Shown here one piece after another: positions 43,431 through 58,400 of a stretch of 64,000 nt of DNA. Within the stretch, counting starts at the first letter, position 1; each line of letters starts with the position of its first letter. The translations under genes were made by a program, and so were the position numbers. Origin of the DNA: Balanoglossus misakiensis (Eukaryota > Hemichordata); assembly GCA_040954595.2 (NCBI GenBank), contig CM082576.2, positions 18,662,001 through 18,726,000 on the forward strand, given 5' to 3'. The notes beneath the pieces were generated by a model that did not search any database, was not told the DNA's origin, and saw only the letters and a list, made by a program, of their open reading frames with translations.

Positions 43431-46400
43431 TATTTTAGGCCTGACATGATTTTCACCCATGATTGTTTTCAAAAATCGACGAAATTTTGAGATTTTGCGA
43501 AGTCGAAAATTTGTCATTTTTTGATGATTTTCACCCATGATTTTTTTCTTTTCAAAAATCGACAAATTTTGAGATTTTGCAAAGTCGAAAATTTGTAATT
43601 TTTTGATGATATTCACCCATGTTTTTTTCAAAAATCGACGAAATTTTGAGATTTTGCAAAGTCGAAAATTTGTCATTTTTTGATGATTTTTACCCATGGT
43701 TTTTTTTTCAAAAATCGACCAAATTTTGGGATTTTGCAAAGACGAAAATTTGTCATTTTTTGATGATTTTCACCCATGATTTTTCTCAAAAATCGACGAA
43801 ATTTAGAGATTTTGCAAGGTCGAAAATTTGTCATTTTTTGATGATTTTCACCCATGATTTTTTTCAAAAATCGACGAAATTTTGAGATTTTGTAAAGTCG
43901 AAAATTTGTCATTTTTTGATGATTTTTACCCATGATTTTTTTTTTCAAAAATCGACTAAATTTTGGGATTTTGCAAATTCGAAAATTTGTAATTTTTTGA
44001 TGATTTTCACCCATGATTTTTCTCAAAAATCGACGAAATTTTGAGATTTTGCAAAGTCGAAAATTTGTCATTTTTTGAAGATTTTCACCCATGATTTTTT
44101 TCAAAAATCGACGAAATTTGAGATTTTGCAAATTCGAAAATTTGTAATTTTTTGTTGATTTTCACCCTTTTTTTTCAAAAATCAACGAACCCATGATTTT
44201 TTTTTCAAAAATCGACAAAATTTTGAGATTTTTCAAAGCCGAAAATTTGTCATTTTTTGATGATTTTCACCCATGATTTTTCTCAAAAATCGACGAAATT
44301 TTGAGATTTTGCAAAGTCGAAAATTTTTCATTTTTTGATAATTTTCACTCATGATTTTTTTCAAAAATCTACGAAATTTTGAGATTTTGCAAAGTCGAAA
44401 ATTTGTCATTTTTTGATGATTTTCACCCATGATTTTTTTGAAAAAATCTGCGAAATTTTGAGATTTTGCAAAGTCGAACATTTCTAATTTTTTGATGATT
44501 TTCACCCATGATTTTTTTTTTCAAAAATCGACAAAATTTTGAGATTTTGCAAAGTCGAAAATGTGTCATTTTTTGATGATTTTCACCCAAGATTTTTTTC
44601 AAAAATCGACGAAATTTGAGATTTTGCAAAGTCGAAAATTTGTCATTTTTTGATGATTTTTACCTATGATTTTTTTTTTCAAAAATCGACCAAATTTTGT
44701 GATTTTGCAAAGCCGAAAATTTGTCATTTTTTGATGATTTTCACCCATGATTTTTCTCAAAAATCGACGAAATTTTGAGATTTTGCAAAGTCGAAAATTT
44801 TTCATTTTTTGATTATTTTCACCCATGATTTTTTTCAAAAATCGACGAAATTTTGAGATTTTGCAAAGTCGAAAATTTTTCATTTTTTGATAATTTTCAC
44901 TCACGATTTTTTTCAAAAATCTACGAAATTTTGAGATTTTGCAAAGTCGAAAATTTGTCATTTTTTGATGATTTTCACCCATGATTTTTTTGAAAAAATC
45001 TGCGAAATTTTGAGATTTTGCAAAGTCGAAAATTTCTAATTTTTTGATGATTTTCACCCATGATTTTTTTTTTCAAAAATCGACAAAATTTTGAGATTTT
45101 GCAAAGTCGAAAATGTGTCATTTTTTGATGATTTTCACCCAAGATTTTTTTCAAAAATCGACGAAATTTGAGATTTTGCAAAGTCGAAAATTTGTCATTT
45201 TTTGATGATTTTTACCTATGATTTTTTTTTTCAAAAATCGACCAAATTTTGAGATTTTGCAAAGCCGAAAATTTGTCATTTTTTGATGATTTTCACCCAT
45301 GATTTTTCTCAAAAATCGACGAAATTTTGAGATTTTGCAAAGTCGAAAATTTTTCATTTTTTGATGATTTTCACCCATGATTTTTCTCAAAAATCGACGA
45401 AATTTTGAGATTTTGCAAAGTCGAAAATTTGTCATTTTTTGATGATTTTCACCCATGTTTTTTTTCAAAATTGAACGAACCCATGATTTTTTTCAAAAAT
45501 CGACGAAATTTTGAGATTTTGCAAAGTAGAAAATTTGTCATTTTTTGATGATTTTCACCCATGATTTTTTTCAAAAATCGACGAAATTTTGAGATTTTGC
45601 AAAGTCGAAAATTTGTCATTTTTTGATGATTTTCACCCATGATTTTTTTTTCAAAAACCGACAAAATTTTGAGATTTTGCAAAGTCGAAAATTTGTCATT
45701 TTTTGATTATTTTCACCCATGATTTTTTTCAAAAATCGACAAAATTTTTAGATTTTGCAAAGTCGAAAATGTGTCATTTTTTGATGATTTTCACCCATGA
45801 TTTTTTTGAAAAAATCTGCGAAATTTTGAGATTTTGCAAAGTCGAACATTTCTAATTTTTTGATAATTTTCACCCATGATTTTTTTTTTCAAAAATCGAC
45901 AAAATTTTGAGATTTTGCAAAGTCGAAAATGTGTCATTTTTTGATGATTTTCACCCAAGATTTTTTTCAAAAATCGACGAAATTTGAGATTTTGCAAAGT
46001 CGAAAATTTGTCATTTTTTGATGATTTTTACCTATGATTTTTTTTTTCAAAAATCGACCAAATTTTGAGATTTTGCAAAGCCGAAAATTTGTCATTTTTT
46101 GATGATTTTCACCCATGATTTTTCTCAAAAATCGACGAAATTTTGAGATTTTGCAAAGTCGAAAATTTGTCATTTTTTGATGATTTTCACCCATGATTTT
46201 TTTTTCAAAAACCGACAAAATTTTGAGATTTTGCAAAGTCGAAAATTTGTCATTTTTTGATTATTTTCACCCATGATTTTTTTCAAAAATCGACAAAATT
46301 TTTAGATTTTGCAAAGTCGAAAATGTGTCATTTTTTGATGATTTTCACCCATGATTTTTTTGAAAAAATCTGCGAAATTTTGAGATTTTGCAAAGTCGAA

Positions 46401-49400
46401 CATTTCTAATTTTTTGATAATTTTCACCCATGATTTTTTTTTTCAAAAATCGACAAAATTTTGAGATTTTGCAAAGTCGAAAATGTGTCATTTTTTGATG
46501 ATTTTCACCCAAGATTTTTTTCAAAAATCGACGAAATTTGAGATTTTGCAAAGTCGAAAATTTGTCATTTTTTGATGATTTTTACCTATGATTTTTTTTT
46601 TCAAAAATCGACCAAATTTTGAGATTTTGCAAAGCCGAAAATTTGTCATTTTTTGATGATTTTCACCCATGATTTTTCTCAAAAATCGACGAAATTTTGA
46701 GATTTTGCAAAGTCGAAAATTTGTCATTTTTTGATGATTTTCACCCATGATTTTTTTGAAAAAATCTGCGAAATTTTGAGATTTTGCAAAGTCGAAAATT
46801 TCTAATTTTTTGATGATTTTCACCCATGATTTTTTTTTTCAAAAATCGACAAAATTTTGAGATTTTGCAAAGTCGAAAATGTGTCATTTTTTGATGATTT
46901 TCACCCAAGATTTTTTTCAAAAATCGACGAAATTTGAGATTTTGCAAAGTCGAAAATTTGTCATTTTTTGATGATTTTTACCTATGATTTTTTTTTTCAA
47001 AAATCGACCAAATTTTGAGATTTTGCAAAGCCGAAAATTTGTCATTTTTTGATGATTTTCACCATGATTTTTCTCAAAAATCGACGAAATTTTGAGATTT
47101 TGCAAAGTCGAAAATTTTTCATTTTTTGATGATTTTCACCCATGATTTTTCTCAAAAATCGACGAAATTTTGAGATTTTGCAAAGTCGAAAATTTGTCAT
47201 TTTTTGATGATTTTCACCCATGTTTTTTTTCAAAATTGAACGAACCCATGATTTTTTTCAAAAATCGACGAAATTTTGAGATTTTGCAAAGTAGAAAATT
47301 TGTCATTTTTTGATGATTTTCACCCATGATTTTTTTCAAAAATCGACGAAATTTTGAGATTTTGCAAAGTCGAAAATTTGTCATTTTTTGATGATTTTCA
47401 CCCATGATTTTTTTTTCAAAAACCGACAAAATTTTGAGATTTTGCAAAGTCGAAAATTTGTCATTTTTTGATTATTTTCACCCATGATTTTTTTCAAAAA
47501 TCGACAAAATTTTTAGATTTTGCAAAGTCGAAAATTTGTCATTTTTTGATGATTTTCACCATGATTTTTTTTTAAAAAATCGACGAAATTTTGAGATTTT
47601 GCAAAGTCGAAAATTTGTCATTTTTTGATGATTTTCACCCATGATTTTTTTTCAAAAATCGACGAAATTTGAGATTTTGCAAAGTCGAAAATTTGTCATT
47701 TTTTGATGATTTTCACCCATGATTTTTTTCAAAAATCGACGAAATTTTGAGATTTTGCAAATTCGAAAATTTGTAATTTTTTGATGATTTTCACCCATGT
47801 TTTTTTTCAAAAATCAACGAACCCATGATTTTTTTTCAAAAATCGACCAAATTTTGGGATTTTGCAAAGACGAAAATTTGTCATTTTTTGATGATTTTCA
47901 CCCATGATTTTTCTCAAAAATCGACGAAATGTTGAGATTTTGCAAAGTCGAAAATTTGTCATTTTTTGATGATTTTCACCCATGATTTTTTTCAAAAATC
48001 GACGAAATTTGAGATTTTGCAAATTCGAAAATTTGTAATTTTTTGTTGATTTTCACCCTTTTTTTTCAAAAATCAACGAACCCATGATTTTTTTTCAAAA
48101 ATCGACAAAATTTTGAGATTTTGCATAGCCGAAAATTTGTCATTTTTTGATGATTTTCACCCATGATTTTTCTCAAAAATCGACGAAATTTTGAGATTTT
48201 GCAAAGTCGAAAATTTGTCATTTTTTGATGATTTTCACCCATGTTTTTTTTCAAAATTGAACGAACCCATGATTTTTTTCAAAAATCGACGAAATTTTGA
48301 GATTTTGCAAAGTAGAAAATTTGTCATTTTTTGATGATTTTCACCCATGATTTTTTTCAAAAATCGACGAAATTTGGAGATTTTGCAAAGTCGAAAATTT
48401 GTCATTTTTTGATGATTTTCACCCATGATTTTTTTTTCAAAAACCGACAAAATTTTGAGATTTTGCAAAGTCGAAAATTTGTCATTTTTTGATTATTTTC
48501 ACCCATGATTTTTTTCAAAAATCGACAAAATTTTTAGATTTTGCAAAGTCGAAAATTTGTCATTTTTTGATGATTTTCACCATGATTTTTTTTTTAAAAA
48601 TCGACGAAATTTTGAGATTTTGCAAAGTCGAAAATTTGTCATTTTTTGATGATTTTCACCCATGATTTTTTTCAAAAATCGACGAAATTTGAGATTTTGC
48701 AAAGTCGAAAATTTGTCATTTTTTGATGATTTTCACCCATGATTTTTTTCAAAAATCGACGAAATTTGAGATTTTGCAAAGTCGAAAATTTGTCATTTTT
48801 TGATGATTTTCACCCATGATTTTTTTCAAAAATCGACGAAATTTTGAGATTTTGCAAATTCGAAAATTTGTAATTTTTTGATGATTTTCACCCATGTTTT
48901 TTTTCAAAAATCAACGAACACACATGATTTTTTTTCAAAAATCGACCAAATTTTGGGATTTTGCAAAGACGAAAATTTGTCATTTTTTGATGATTTTCAC
49001 CCATGATTTTTCTCAAAAATCGACGAAATTTTGAGATTTTGCAAAGTCGAAAATTTGTCATTTTTTGATGATTTTCACCCATGATTTTTTTCAAAAATCG
49101 ACGAAATTTGAGATTTTGCAAATTCGAAAATTTGTAATTTTTTGTTGATTTTCACCCTTTTTTTTCAAAAATCAACGAACCCATGATTTTTTTTCAAAAA
49201 TCGACAAAATTTTGAGATTTTGTAAAGCCGAAAATTTGTCATTTTTTGATGATTTTCACCCATGATTTTTCTCAAAAATCGACGAAATTTTGAGATTTTG
49301 CAAAGTCGAAAATTTTTCATTTTTTGATGATATTCACCCATGATTTTTTTCAAAAATCTACGAAATTTTGAGATTTTGCAAAGTCGAAAATTTGTCATTT

Positions 49401-52400
49401 TTTGATGATTTTCACCCATGATTTTTTTCAAAAATCTACGAAATTTTGAGATTTTGCAAAGTCGAAAATTTGTCATTTATTGATGATTTTCACCCATGAT
49501 TTTTTTTCAAAAATCGACAAAATTTTGAGATTTTGCAAAGTCGAAAATTTGTAATTTTTTGATGATTTTCACCCATGTTTTTTTTCAAAAATCAACGAAC
49601 CCATGATTTTTTTCAAAAATCGACAACATTTTGAGATTTTGCAAAGTCGAAAATTTGTCATTTTTTGATGATTTTCACCCATGATTTTTCTCAAAAATCG
49701 ACGAAATTTTGAGATTTTGCAAAGTCGAAAATTTTTCATTTTTTGATGATTTTCACCCATGATTTTTTTCAAAAATCTACGAAATTTTGAGATTTTGCAA
49801 AGTCGAAAATTTGTCATTTTTTGATGATTTTCACCCATGATTTTTTTTCAAAAATCTGCGAAATTTTGAGATTTTGCAAAGTCGAAAATTTGTCATTTTT
49901 TGATGATTTTCACCCATGATTTTTTTTCAAAAAATCGACGAAATTTTGAGATTTTGCAAAGTCGAAAATTTGTCATTTTTTGATGATTTTCACCATGATT
50001 TTTTTTTTAAAATCGACGAAATTTTGAGATTTTGCAAAGTCGAAAATTTGTCATTTTTTGATGATTTTCACCCATGATTTTTTTCAAAAATCGACGAAAT
50101 TTGAGATTTTGCAAAGTCGAAAATTTGTCATTTTTTGATGATTTTCACCCATGATTTTTTTCATAAATCGACGAAATTTTGAGATTTTGCAAAGTCGAAA
50201 ATTTGTCATTTTTTGATGATTTTCACCCATGATTTTTTTCAAAAATCTACGAAATTTTGAGATTTTGCAAAGTCGAAAATTTGTCATTTTTTGATGATTT
50301 TCACCCATGATTTTTTTTCAAAAATCTGCGAAATTTTGAGATTTTGCAAAGTCGAAAATTTGTCATTTTTTGATGATTTTCACCCATGATTTTTTTTCAA
50401 AAAATCGACGAAATTTTGAGATTTTGCAAAGTCGAAAATTTGTCATTTTTAGATTATTTTCACCCATGATTTTTTTTTTCAAAAATCGACAAAATTTTGA
50501 GATTTTGCAAAGTCGAAAATTTGTCATTTTTTGATGATTTTCACCATGATTTTTTTTTTAAAATCGACGAAATTTTGAGATTTTGCAAAGTCGAAAATTT
50601 GTCATTTTTTGATGATTTTCACCCATGATTTTTTTCAAAAATCGACGAAATTTGAGATTTTGCAAAGTCGAAAATTTGTCATTTTTTGATGATTTTCACC
50701 CATGATTTTTTTCAAAAATCGACGAAATTTTGAGATTTTGCAAATTCGAAAATTTGTACTTTTTTGATGATTTTCACCCATGTTTTTTTCAAAATTGAAC
50801 GAACCCATGATTTTTTTTCAAAAATCGACAAAATTTTGAGATTTTGCAAAGTCGAAAATTTGTCATTTTTTGATGATTTTCACCCATGATTTTTCTCAAA
50901 AATCAACGAAATTTTGAGATTTTGCAAAGTCGAAAATTTGTCATTTTTTGATGATTTTCACCCATGATTTTTTTTCAAAAATCGACGAAATTTTGAGATT
51001 TTGCAAAGTCGAAAATTTGTAATTTTTTGATGATTTTCACCCATGCTTTTTTTCAAAATTGAACGAACCCATGATTTTTTTTCAAAAAGCGACGAAATTT
51101 TGAGATTTTGCAAAGACGAAAATTTGTAATTTTTTGATGATTTTCACCCATGACTTTTTTTCAAAAATTTACGAAATTTTGAGATTTTGCAAAGTCGAAA
51201 ATTTGTCATTTTTTGATGATTTTCACCCATGATTTTTCTCAAAAATCGACGAAATTTTGAGATTTTGGAAAGTCGAAAATTTGTCATTTTTTGATGATTT
51301 TCACCCATGATTTTTTTTCAAAAATTGACGAAATTTTGAGATTTTGCAAAGTCGAAAATTTGTCATTTATTAATGATTTTCACCGATGATTTTTTTTTCA
51401 AAAATAGACAAAATTTTGAGATTTTGCAAAGTCGAAAATTTGTAATTTTTTGATGATTTTCACCCATGTTTTTTTCAAAATTGAACGAACCCATGATTTT
51501 TTTCAAAAATCGACGAAATTTTTAGATTTTGCAAAGTCGAAAATTTGTCATTTTTTGATGATTTTCACCCATGATTTTTTTCAAAAATCGACGAAATTTT
51601 GAGATTATGCAAAGTTGAAAATTTGTCATTTTTTGATGATTTTCACCCATGATTTTTTTCAAAAATCGACGAAATTTTTAGATTTTGCAAAGTCGAAAAT
51701 TTGTAATTTTTTGATGATTTTTACCCATGATTTTTTTTTTCAAAAATCGACAAAATTTTGAGATTTTGCAAAGACGAAAATTTGTAATTTTTTGATGATT
51801 TTCACCCATGACTTTTTTTCAAAAATTTACGAAATTTTGAGATTTTGCAAAGTCGAAAATTTGTCATTTTTTGATGATTTTCACCCATGTTTTTTTTTTC
51901 AAAAATCGACGAAATTTTGAGATTTTGCAAATTCGAAAATTTGTAATTTTTTGATGATTTTCACCCATGTTTTTTTTTTCAAAAATCGACGAAATTTTGA
52001 GATTTTGCAAATTCGAAAATTTGTAATTTTTTGATGATTTTCACCCATGTTTTTTTTTCAAAAATCAACGAACCCATGATTTTTTTTCAAAAAAGGACAA
52101 AATTTTGAGATTTTGCAAAGTCGAAAATTTGTCATTTTTTGATGATTTTCACCCATGATTTTTCTCAAAAATCGACGAAATTTTGAGATTTTGGAAAGTC
52201 GAAAATTTGTCATTTTTTGATGATTTTCACCCATGATTTTTTTTCAAAAATCGACGAAATTTTGAGATTTTGCAAAGTCGAAAATTTGTCATTTATTAAT
52301 GATTTTCACCCATGATTATTTTTCAAAAATCGACAAAATTTTGAGATTTTGCAAAGTCGAAAATTTGTAATTTGTTGATGATTTTCACCCATGTTTTTTT

Positions 52401-55400
52401 TCAAAATTGAACGAACCCATGATTTTTTTCAAAAATCGACGAAATTTTGAGATTTTGCAAAGTCGAAAATTTGTGATTTTTTGATGATTTTCACCCATGA
52501 TTTTTTCAAAAATCGACAAAATTTTTAGATTTTGCAAAGTCGAAAATTTGTCATTTTTTGATTATTTTCACCCATGATTTTTTTCAAAAATCGACAAAAT
52601 TTTTAGATTTTGCAAAGTCGAAAATTTGTCATTTTTTGATGATTTTCACCATGATTTTTTTTTTAAAAATCGACGAAATTTTGAGATTTTGCAAAGACGA
52701 AAATTTGTCATTTTTTGATGATTTTCACCCATGATTTTTTTTCAAAAATGTACGAAATTTAGAGATTTTGCAAAGTCGAAAATTTGTCATTTTTTGATGA
52801 TTTTCACCCATGATTTTTTTCAAAAATCGACAAAATTTTGAGATTTTGCAAAGACGAAAATTTGTCATTTTTTGATGATTTTCACCCATGATTTTTTTCA
52901 AAAGTCGACGAAATTTTGAGATTTTGCAAAGACAAAAATTTTTCATTTTTTGATGATTTTCACCCGTGATTTTTTTCAAAAATCGACAAAATTTTGAGAT
53001 TTTGCAAAGTCGAAAATTTGACATTTTTTGATGATTTTCACCCATGTTTTTTTTCAAAAATCAACGAACCCATGATTTTTTTTTCAAAAATCGACGAAAT
53101 TTAGAGATTTTGCAAAGTCGAAAATTTGTCATTTCTTAATGATTTTCACCCATGTTTTTTTTTCAAAAATCGACAAAATTTTGAGATTTTGCAAAGTCGA
53201 AAATTTGTAATTTTTTGATGATTTTCACCAATGTTTTTTTTTAAAAATCAACGAACCCATGATTTTTTTCAAAAATTGACAACATTTTGAGATTTTGCAA
53301 AGTCGAAAATTTGTCATTTTTTGATGATTTTCACCCATGATTTTTTTCAAAAATCGACAAAATTTTTAGATTTTGCAAAGTCGAAAATTTGTCATTTTTT
53401 GATGATTTTCACCCATGATTTTTTTCAAAAATCGACGAAATTTTGAGATTTTGCAAATTCGAAAATTTGTAATTTTTTGATGATTTTCACCCATGTTTTT
53501 TTTCAAAAATCAACGAACCCATGATTTTTTTTCAAAAATCGACCAAATTTTGGGATTTTGCAAAGACGAAAATTTGTCATTTTTTGATGATTTTCACCCA
53601 TGATTTTTCTCAAAAATCGACGAAATTTTGAGATTTTGCAAAGTCGAAAATTTGTCATTTTTTGATGATTTTCACCCATGATTTTTTTCAAAAATCGACG
53701 AAATTTGAGATTTTGCAAATTCGAAAATTTGTAATTTTTTGTTGATTTTCACCCTTTTTTTTCAAAAATCAACGAACCCATGATTTTTTTTCAAAAATAG
53801 ACAAAATTTTGAGATTTTGCAAAGTCGAAAATTTGTAATTTTTTGATGATTTTCACCCATGTTTTTTTCAAAATTGAACGAACCCATGATTTTTTTCAAA
53901 AATCGACGAAATTTTTAGATTTTGCAAAGTCGAAAATTTGTCATTTTTTGATGATTTTCACCCATGATTTTTTTCAAAAATCGACGAATTTTTGAGATTT
54001 TGCAAAGTCGAAAATTTGTCATTTTTTGATGATTTTCACCCAAGACTTTTTTTCAAAAATTTACGAAATTTTGAGATTTTGCAAAGTCGAAAATTTGTCA
54101 TTTTTTGATGATTTTCACCCATGTTTTTTTTATTCAAAAATCGACGAAATTTTGAGATTTTGCAAATTCGAAAATTTGTAATTTTTTGATGATTTTCACC
54201 CGTTTTTTTTCAAAAATCAACGAACCCATGATTTTTTTTCAAAAGAGGACAACATTTTGAGATTTTGCAAAGTCGAAAATTTGTCATTTTTTGATGATTT
54301 TCACCCATGATTTTTTTCAAAAATCGACGAAATTTTGAGATTTTGCAAAGTCGAAAATTTGTCATTTTTTGATGATTTTCACCCATGATTTTTTTTCAAA
54401 AATCGACGAAATTTTGATATTTTGCAAAGTCGAAAATTTGTCATTTATTAATGATTTTCACCCATGATTTTTTTTCAAAAATCGACAAAATTTTGAGATT
54501 TTGCAAAGTCGAAAATTTGTAATTTTTTGATGATTTTCACCCATGTTTTTTTTCAAAATTGAACGAACCCATGATTTTTTTCAAAAATCGACGAAATTTT
54601 GAGATTTTGCAAAGTCGAAAATTTGTCATTTTTTGATGATTTTCACCCATGATTTTTTTCAAAAATCGACACAATTTTTAGATTTTGCAAAGTCGAAAAT
54701 TTGTCATTTTTTGATTATTTTCACCCATGATTTTTTTCAAAAATCGACAAAATTTTTAGATTTTGCAAAGTCGAAAATTTGTCATTTTTTGATGATTTTC
54801 ACCATGATTTTTTTTAAAAAATCGACGAAATTTTGAGATTTTGCAAAGACGAAAATTTGTCATTTTTTGATGATTTTCACCCATGTTTTTTTTCAAAAAT
54901 CAACGAACCCATAATTTTTTTTCAAAAAAGGACAACATTTTGAGATTTTGCAAAGTCGAAAATTTGTCATTTTTTGATGATTTTCACCCATGATTTTTCT
55001 CAAAAATCGACGAAATTTTGAGATTTTGGAAAGTCGAAAATTTGTCATTTTTTGATGATTTTCACCCATGATTTTTTTTCAAAAATTGACGAAATTTTGA
55101 GATTTTGCAAAGTCGAAAATTTGTCATTTTTTGATGATTTTCACCCATGTTTTTTTCAAAATTGAACGAACCCATGATTTTTTTCAAAAATCGACGAAAT
55201 TTGTAGATTTTGCAAAGTCGAAAATTTGTCATTTTTTGATGATTTTCACCCATGATTTTTTTCAACAATCGACGAAATTTTGAGATTTTGCAAAGTCGAA
55301 AATTTGTCATTTTTTGATGATTTTCACCCAAGACTTTTTTTCAAAAATTTACGAAATTTTGAGATTTTGCAAAGTCGAAAATTTGTCATTTTTTGATGAT

Positions 55401-58400
55401 TTTCATCCATGTTTTTTTTTTTCAAAAATCGACGAAATTTTGAGATTTTGTAAATTCGAAAATTTGTAATTTTTTGATGATTTTCACCCATGTTTTTTTT
55501 CAAAAATCAACGAACCCATGATTTTTTTTCAAAAGAGGACAACATTTTGAGATTTTGCAAAGTCGAAAATTTGTCATTTTTTGATGATTTTCACCCATGA
55601 TTTTTTTCAAAAATCGACGAAATTTTGAGATTTTGCAAAGTCGAAAATTTGTCATTTTTTGATGATTTTCACCCATGATTTTTTTTCAAAAATCGACGAA
55701 ATTTTGAGATTTTGCAAAGTCGAAAATTTGTCATTTATTAATGATTTTCACCCATGATTTTTTTTCAAAAATCGACAAAATTTTGAGATTTTGCAAAGTC
55801 GAAAATTTGTAATTTTTTGATGATTTTCACCCATGTTTTTTTCAAAATTGAACGAACCCATGATTTTTTTCAAAAATCGACGAAATTTTTAGATTTTGCA
55901 AAGTCGAAAATTTGTCATTTTTTGATGATTTTCACCCATGATTTTTTTCAACAATCGACGAAATTTTGAGATTTTGCAAAGTCGAAAATTTGTCATTTTT
56001 TGATGATTTTCACCCAAGACTTTTTTTCAAAAATTTACGAAATTTTGAGATTTTGCAAAGTCGAAAATTTGTCATTTTTTGATGATTTTCACCCATGTTT
56101 TTTTTTTCAAAAATCGACGAAATTTTGAGATTTTGTAAATTCGAAAATTTGTAATTTTTTGATGATTTTCACCCATGTTTTTTTTCAAAAATCAACGAAC
56201 CCATGATTTTTTTTCAAAAGAGGACAACATTTTGAGATTTTGCAAAGTCGAAAATTTGTCATTTTTTGATGATTTTCACCCATGATTTTTTTTCAAAAAT
56301 CGACGAAATTTTGAGATTTTGCAAAGTCGAAAATTTGTCATTTATTAATGATTTTCACCCATGATTTTTTTCAAAATTGAACGAACCCATGATTTTTTTC
56401 AAAAATCGACGAAATTTTGAGATTTTGCAAAGTCGAAAATTTGTCATTTTTTGATGATTTTCACCCATGATTTTTTTCAAAAATCGACAAAATTTTTATA
56501 TTTTGCAAAGTCGAAAATTTGTCATTTTTTGATTATTTTCACCCATGATTTTTTTCAAAAATCGACAAAATTTTTAGATTTTGCAAAGTCGAAAATTTGT
56601 CATTTTTTGATGATTTTCACCATGATTTTTTTTTAAAAATCGACGAAATTTTGAGATTTTGCAAAGACGAAAATTTGTCATTTTTTGATGATTTTCACCC
56701 ATGTTTTTTTTCAAAAATCAACGAACCCATGATTTTTTTTTCAAAAAAGGACAAAATTTTGAGATTTTGCAAAGTCGAAAATTTGTCATTTATTAATGAT
56801 TTTCACCCATGATTTTTTTTCAAAAATCGACAAAATTTTGAGATTTTGCAAAGTCGAAAATTTGTAATTTTTTGATGATTTTCACCCATGTTTTTTTTCA
56901 AAATTGAACGAACCCATGATTTTTTTCAAAAATCGACGAAATTTTGAGATTTTGCAAAGTCGAAAATTTGTCATTTTTTGATGATTTTCACCCATGATTT
57001 TTTTCAAAAATCGACAAAATTTTTAGATTTTGCAAAGTCGAAAATTTGTCATTTTTTGATGATTTTCACCCATGATTTTTTTCAAAAATCGACGAAATTT
57101 TGAGATTTTGCAAATTCGAAAATTTGTAATTTTTTGATGATTTTCACCCATGTTTTTTTTCAAAAATCAACGAACCCATGATTTTTTTTCAAAAATCGAC
57201 CAAATTTTGGGATTTTGCAAAGACGAAAATTTGTCATTTTTTGATGATTTTCACCCATGATTTTTCTCAAAAATCGACGAAATTTTGAGATTTTGCAAAG
57301 TCGAAAATTTGTGATTTTTTGATGATTTTCACCCATGATTTTTTTCAAAAATCGACAAAATTTTTAGATTTTGCAAAGTCGAAAATTTGTCATTTTTTGA
57401 TTATTTTCACCCATGATTTTTTTCAAAAATCGACAAAATTTTTAGATTTTGCAAAGTCGAAAATTTGTCATTTTTTGATGATTTTCACCATGATTTTTTT
57501 TTTAAAAATCGACGAAATTTTGAGATTTTGCAAAGACGAAAATTTGTCATTTTTTGATGATTTTCACCCATGATTTTTTTTCAAAAATGTACGAAATTTT
57601 GAGATTTTGCAAAGTCGAAAATTTGTCATTTTTTGATGATTTTCACCCATGATTTTTTTCAAAAATCGACAAAATTTTGAGATTTTGCAAAGACGAAAAT
57701 TTGTCATTTTTTGATGATTTTCACCCATGATTTTTTTCAAAAGTCGACGAAATTTTGAGATTTTGCAAAGACAAAAATTTTTCATTTTTTGATGATTTTC
57801 ACCCGTGATTTTTTTCAAAAATCGACAAAATTTTGAGATTTTGCAAAGTCGAAAATTTGACATTTTTTGATGATTTTCACCCATGTTTTTTTTCAAAAAT
57901 CAACGAACCCATGATTTTTTTTTCAAAAATCGACGAAATTTAGAGATTTTGCAAAGTCGAAAATTTGTCATTTCTTAATGATTTTCACCCATGTTTTTTT
58001 TTCAAAAATCGACAAAATTTTGAGATTTTGCAAAGTCGAAAATTTGTAATTTTTTGATGATTTTCACCAATGTTTTTTTTTAAAAATCAACGAACCCATG
58101 ATTTTTTTCAAAAATTGACAACATTTTGAGATTTTGCAAAGTCGAAAATTTGTCATTTTTTGATGATTTTCACCCATGATTTTTTTCAAAAATCGACAAA
58201 ATTTTTAGATTTTGCAAAGTCGAAAATTTGTCATTTTTTGATGATTTTCACCCATGATTTTTTTCAAAAATCGACGAAATTTTGAGATTTTGCAAATTCG
58301 AAAATTTGTAATTTTTTGATGATTTTCACCCATGTTTTTTTTCAAAAATCAACGAACCCATGATTTTTTTTCAAAAATCGACCAAATTTTGGGATTTTGC

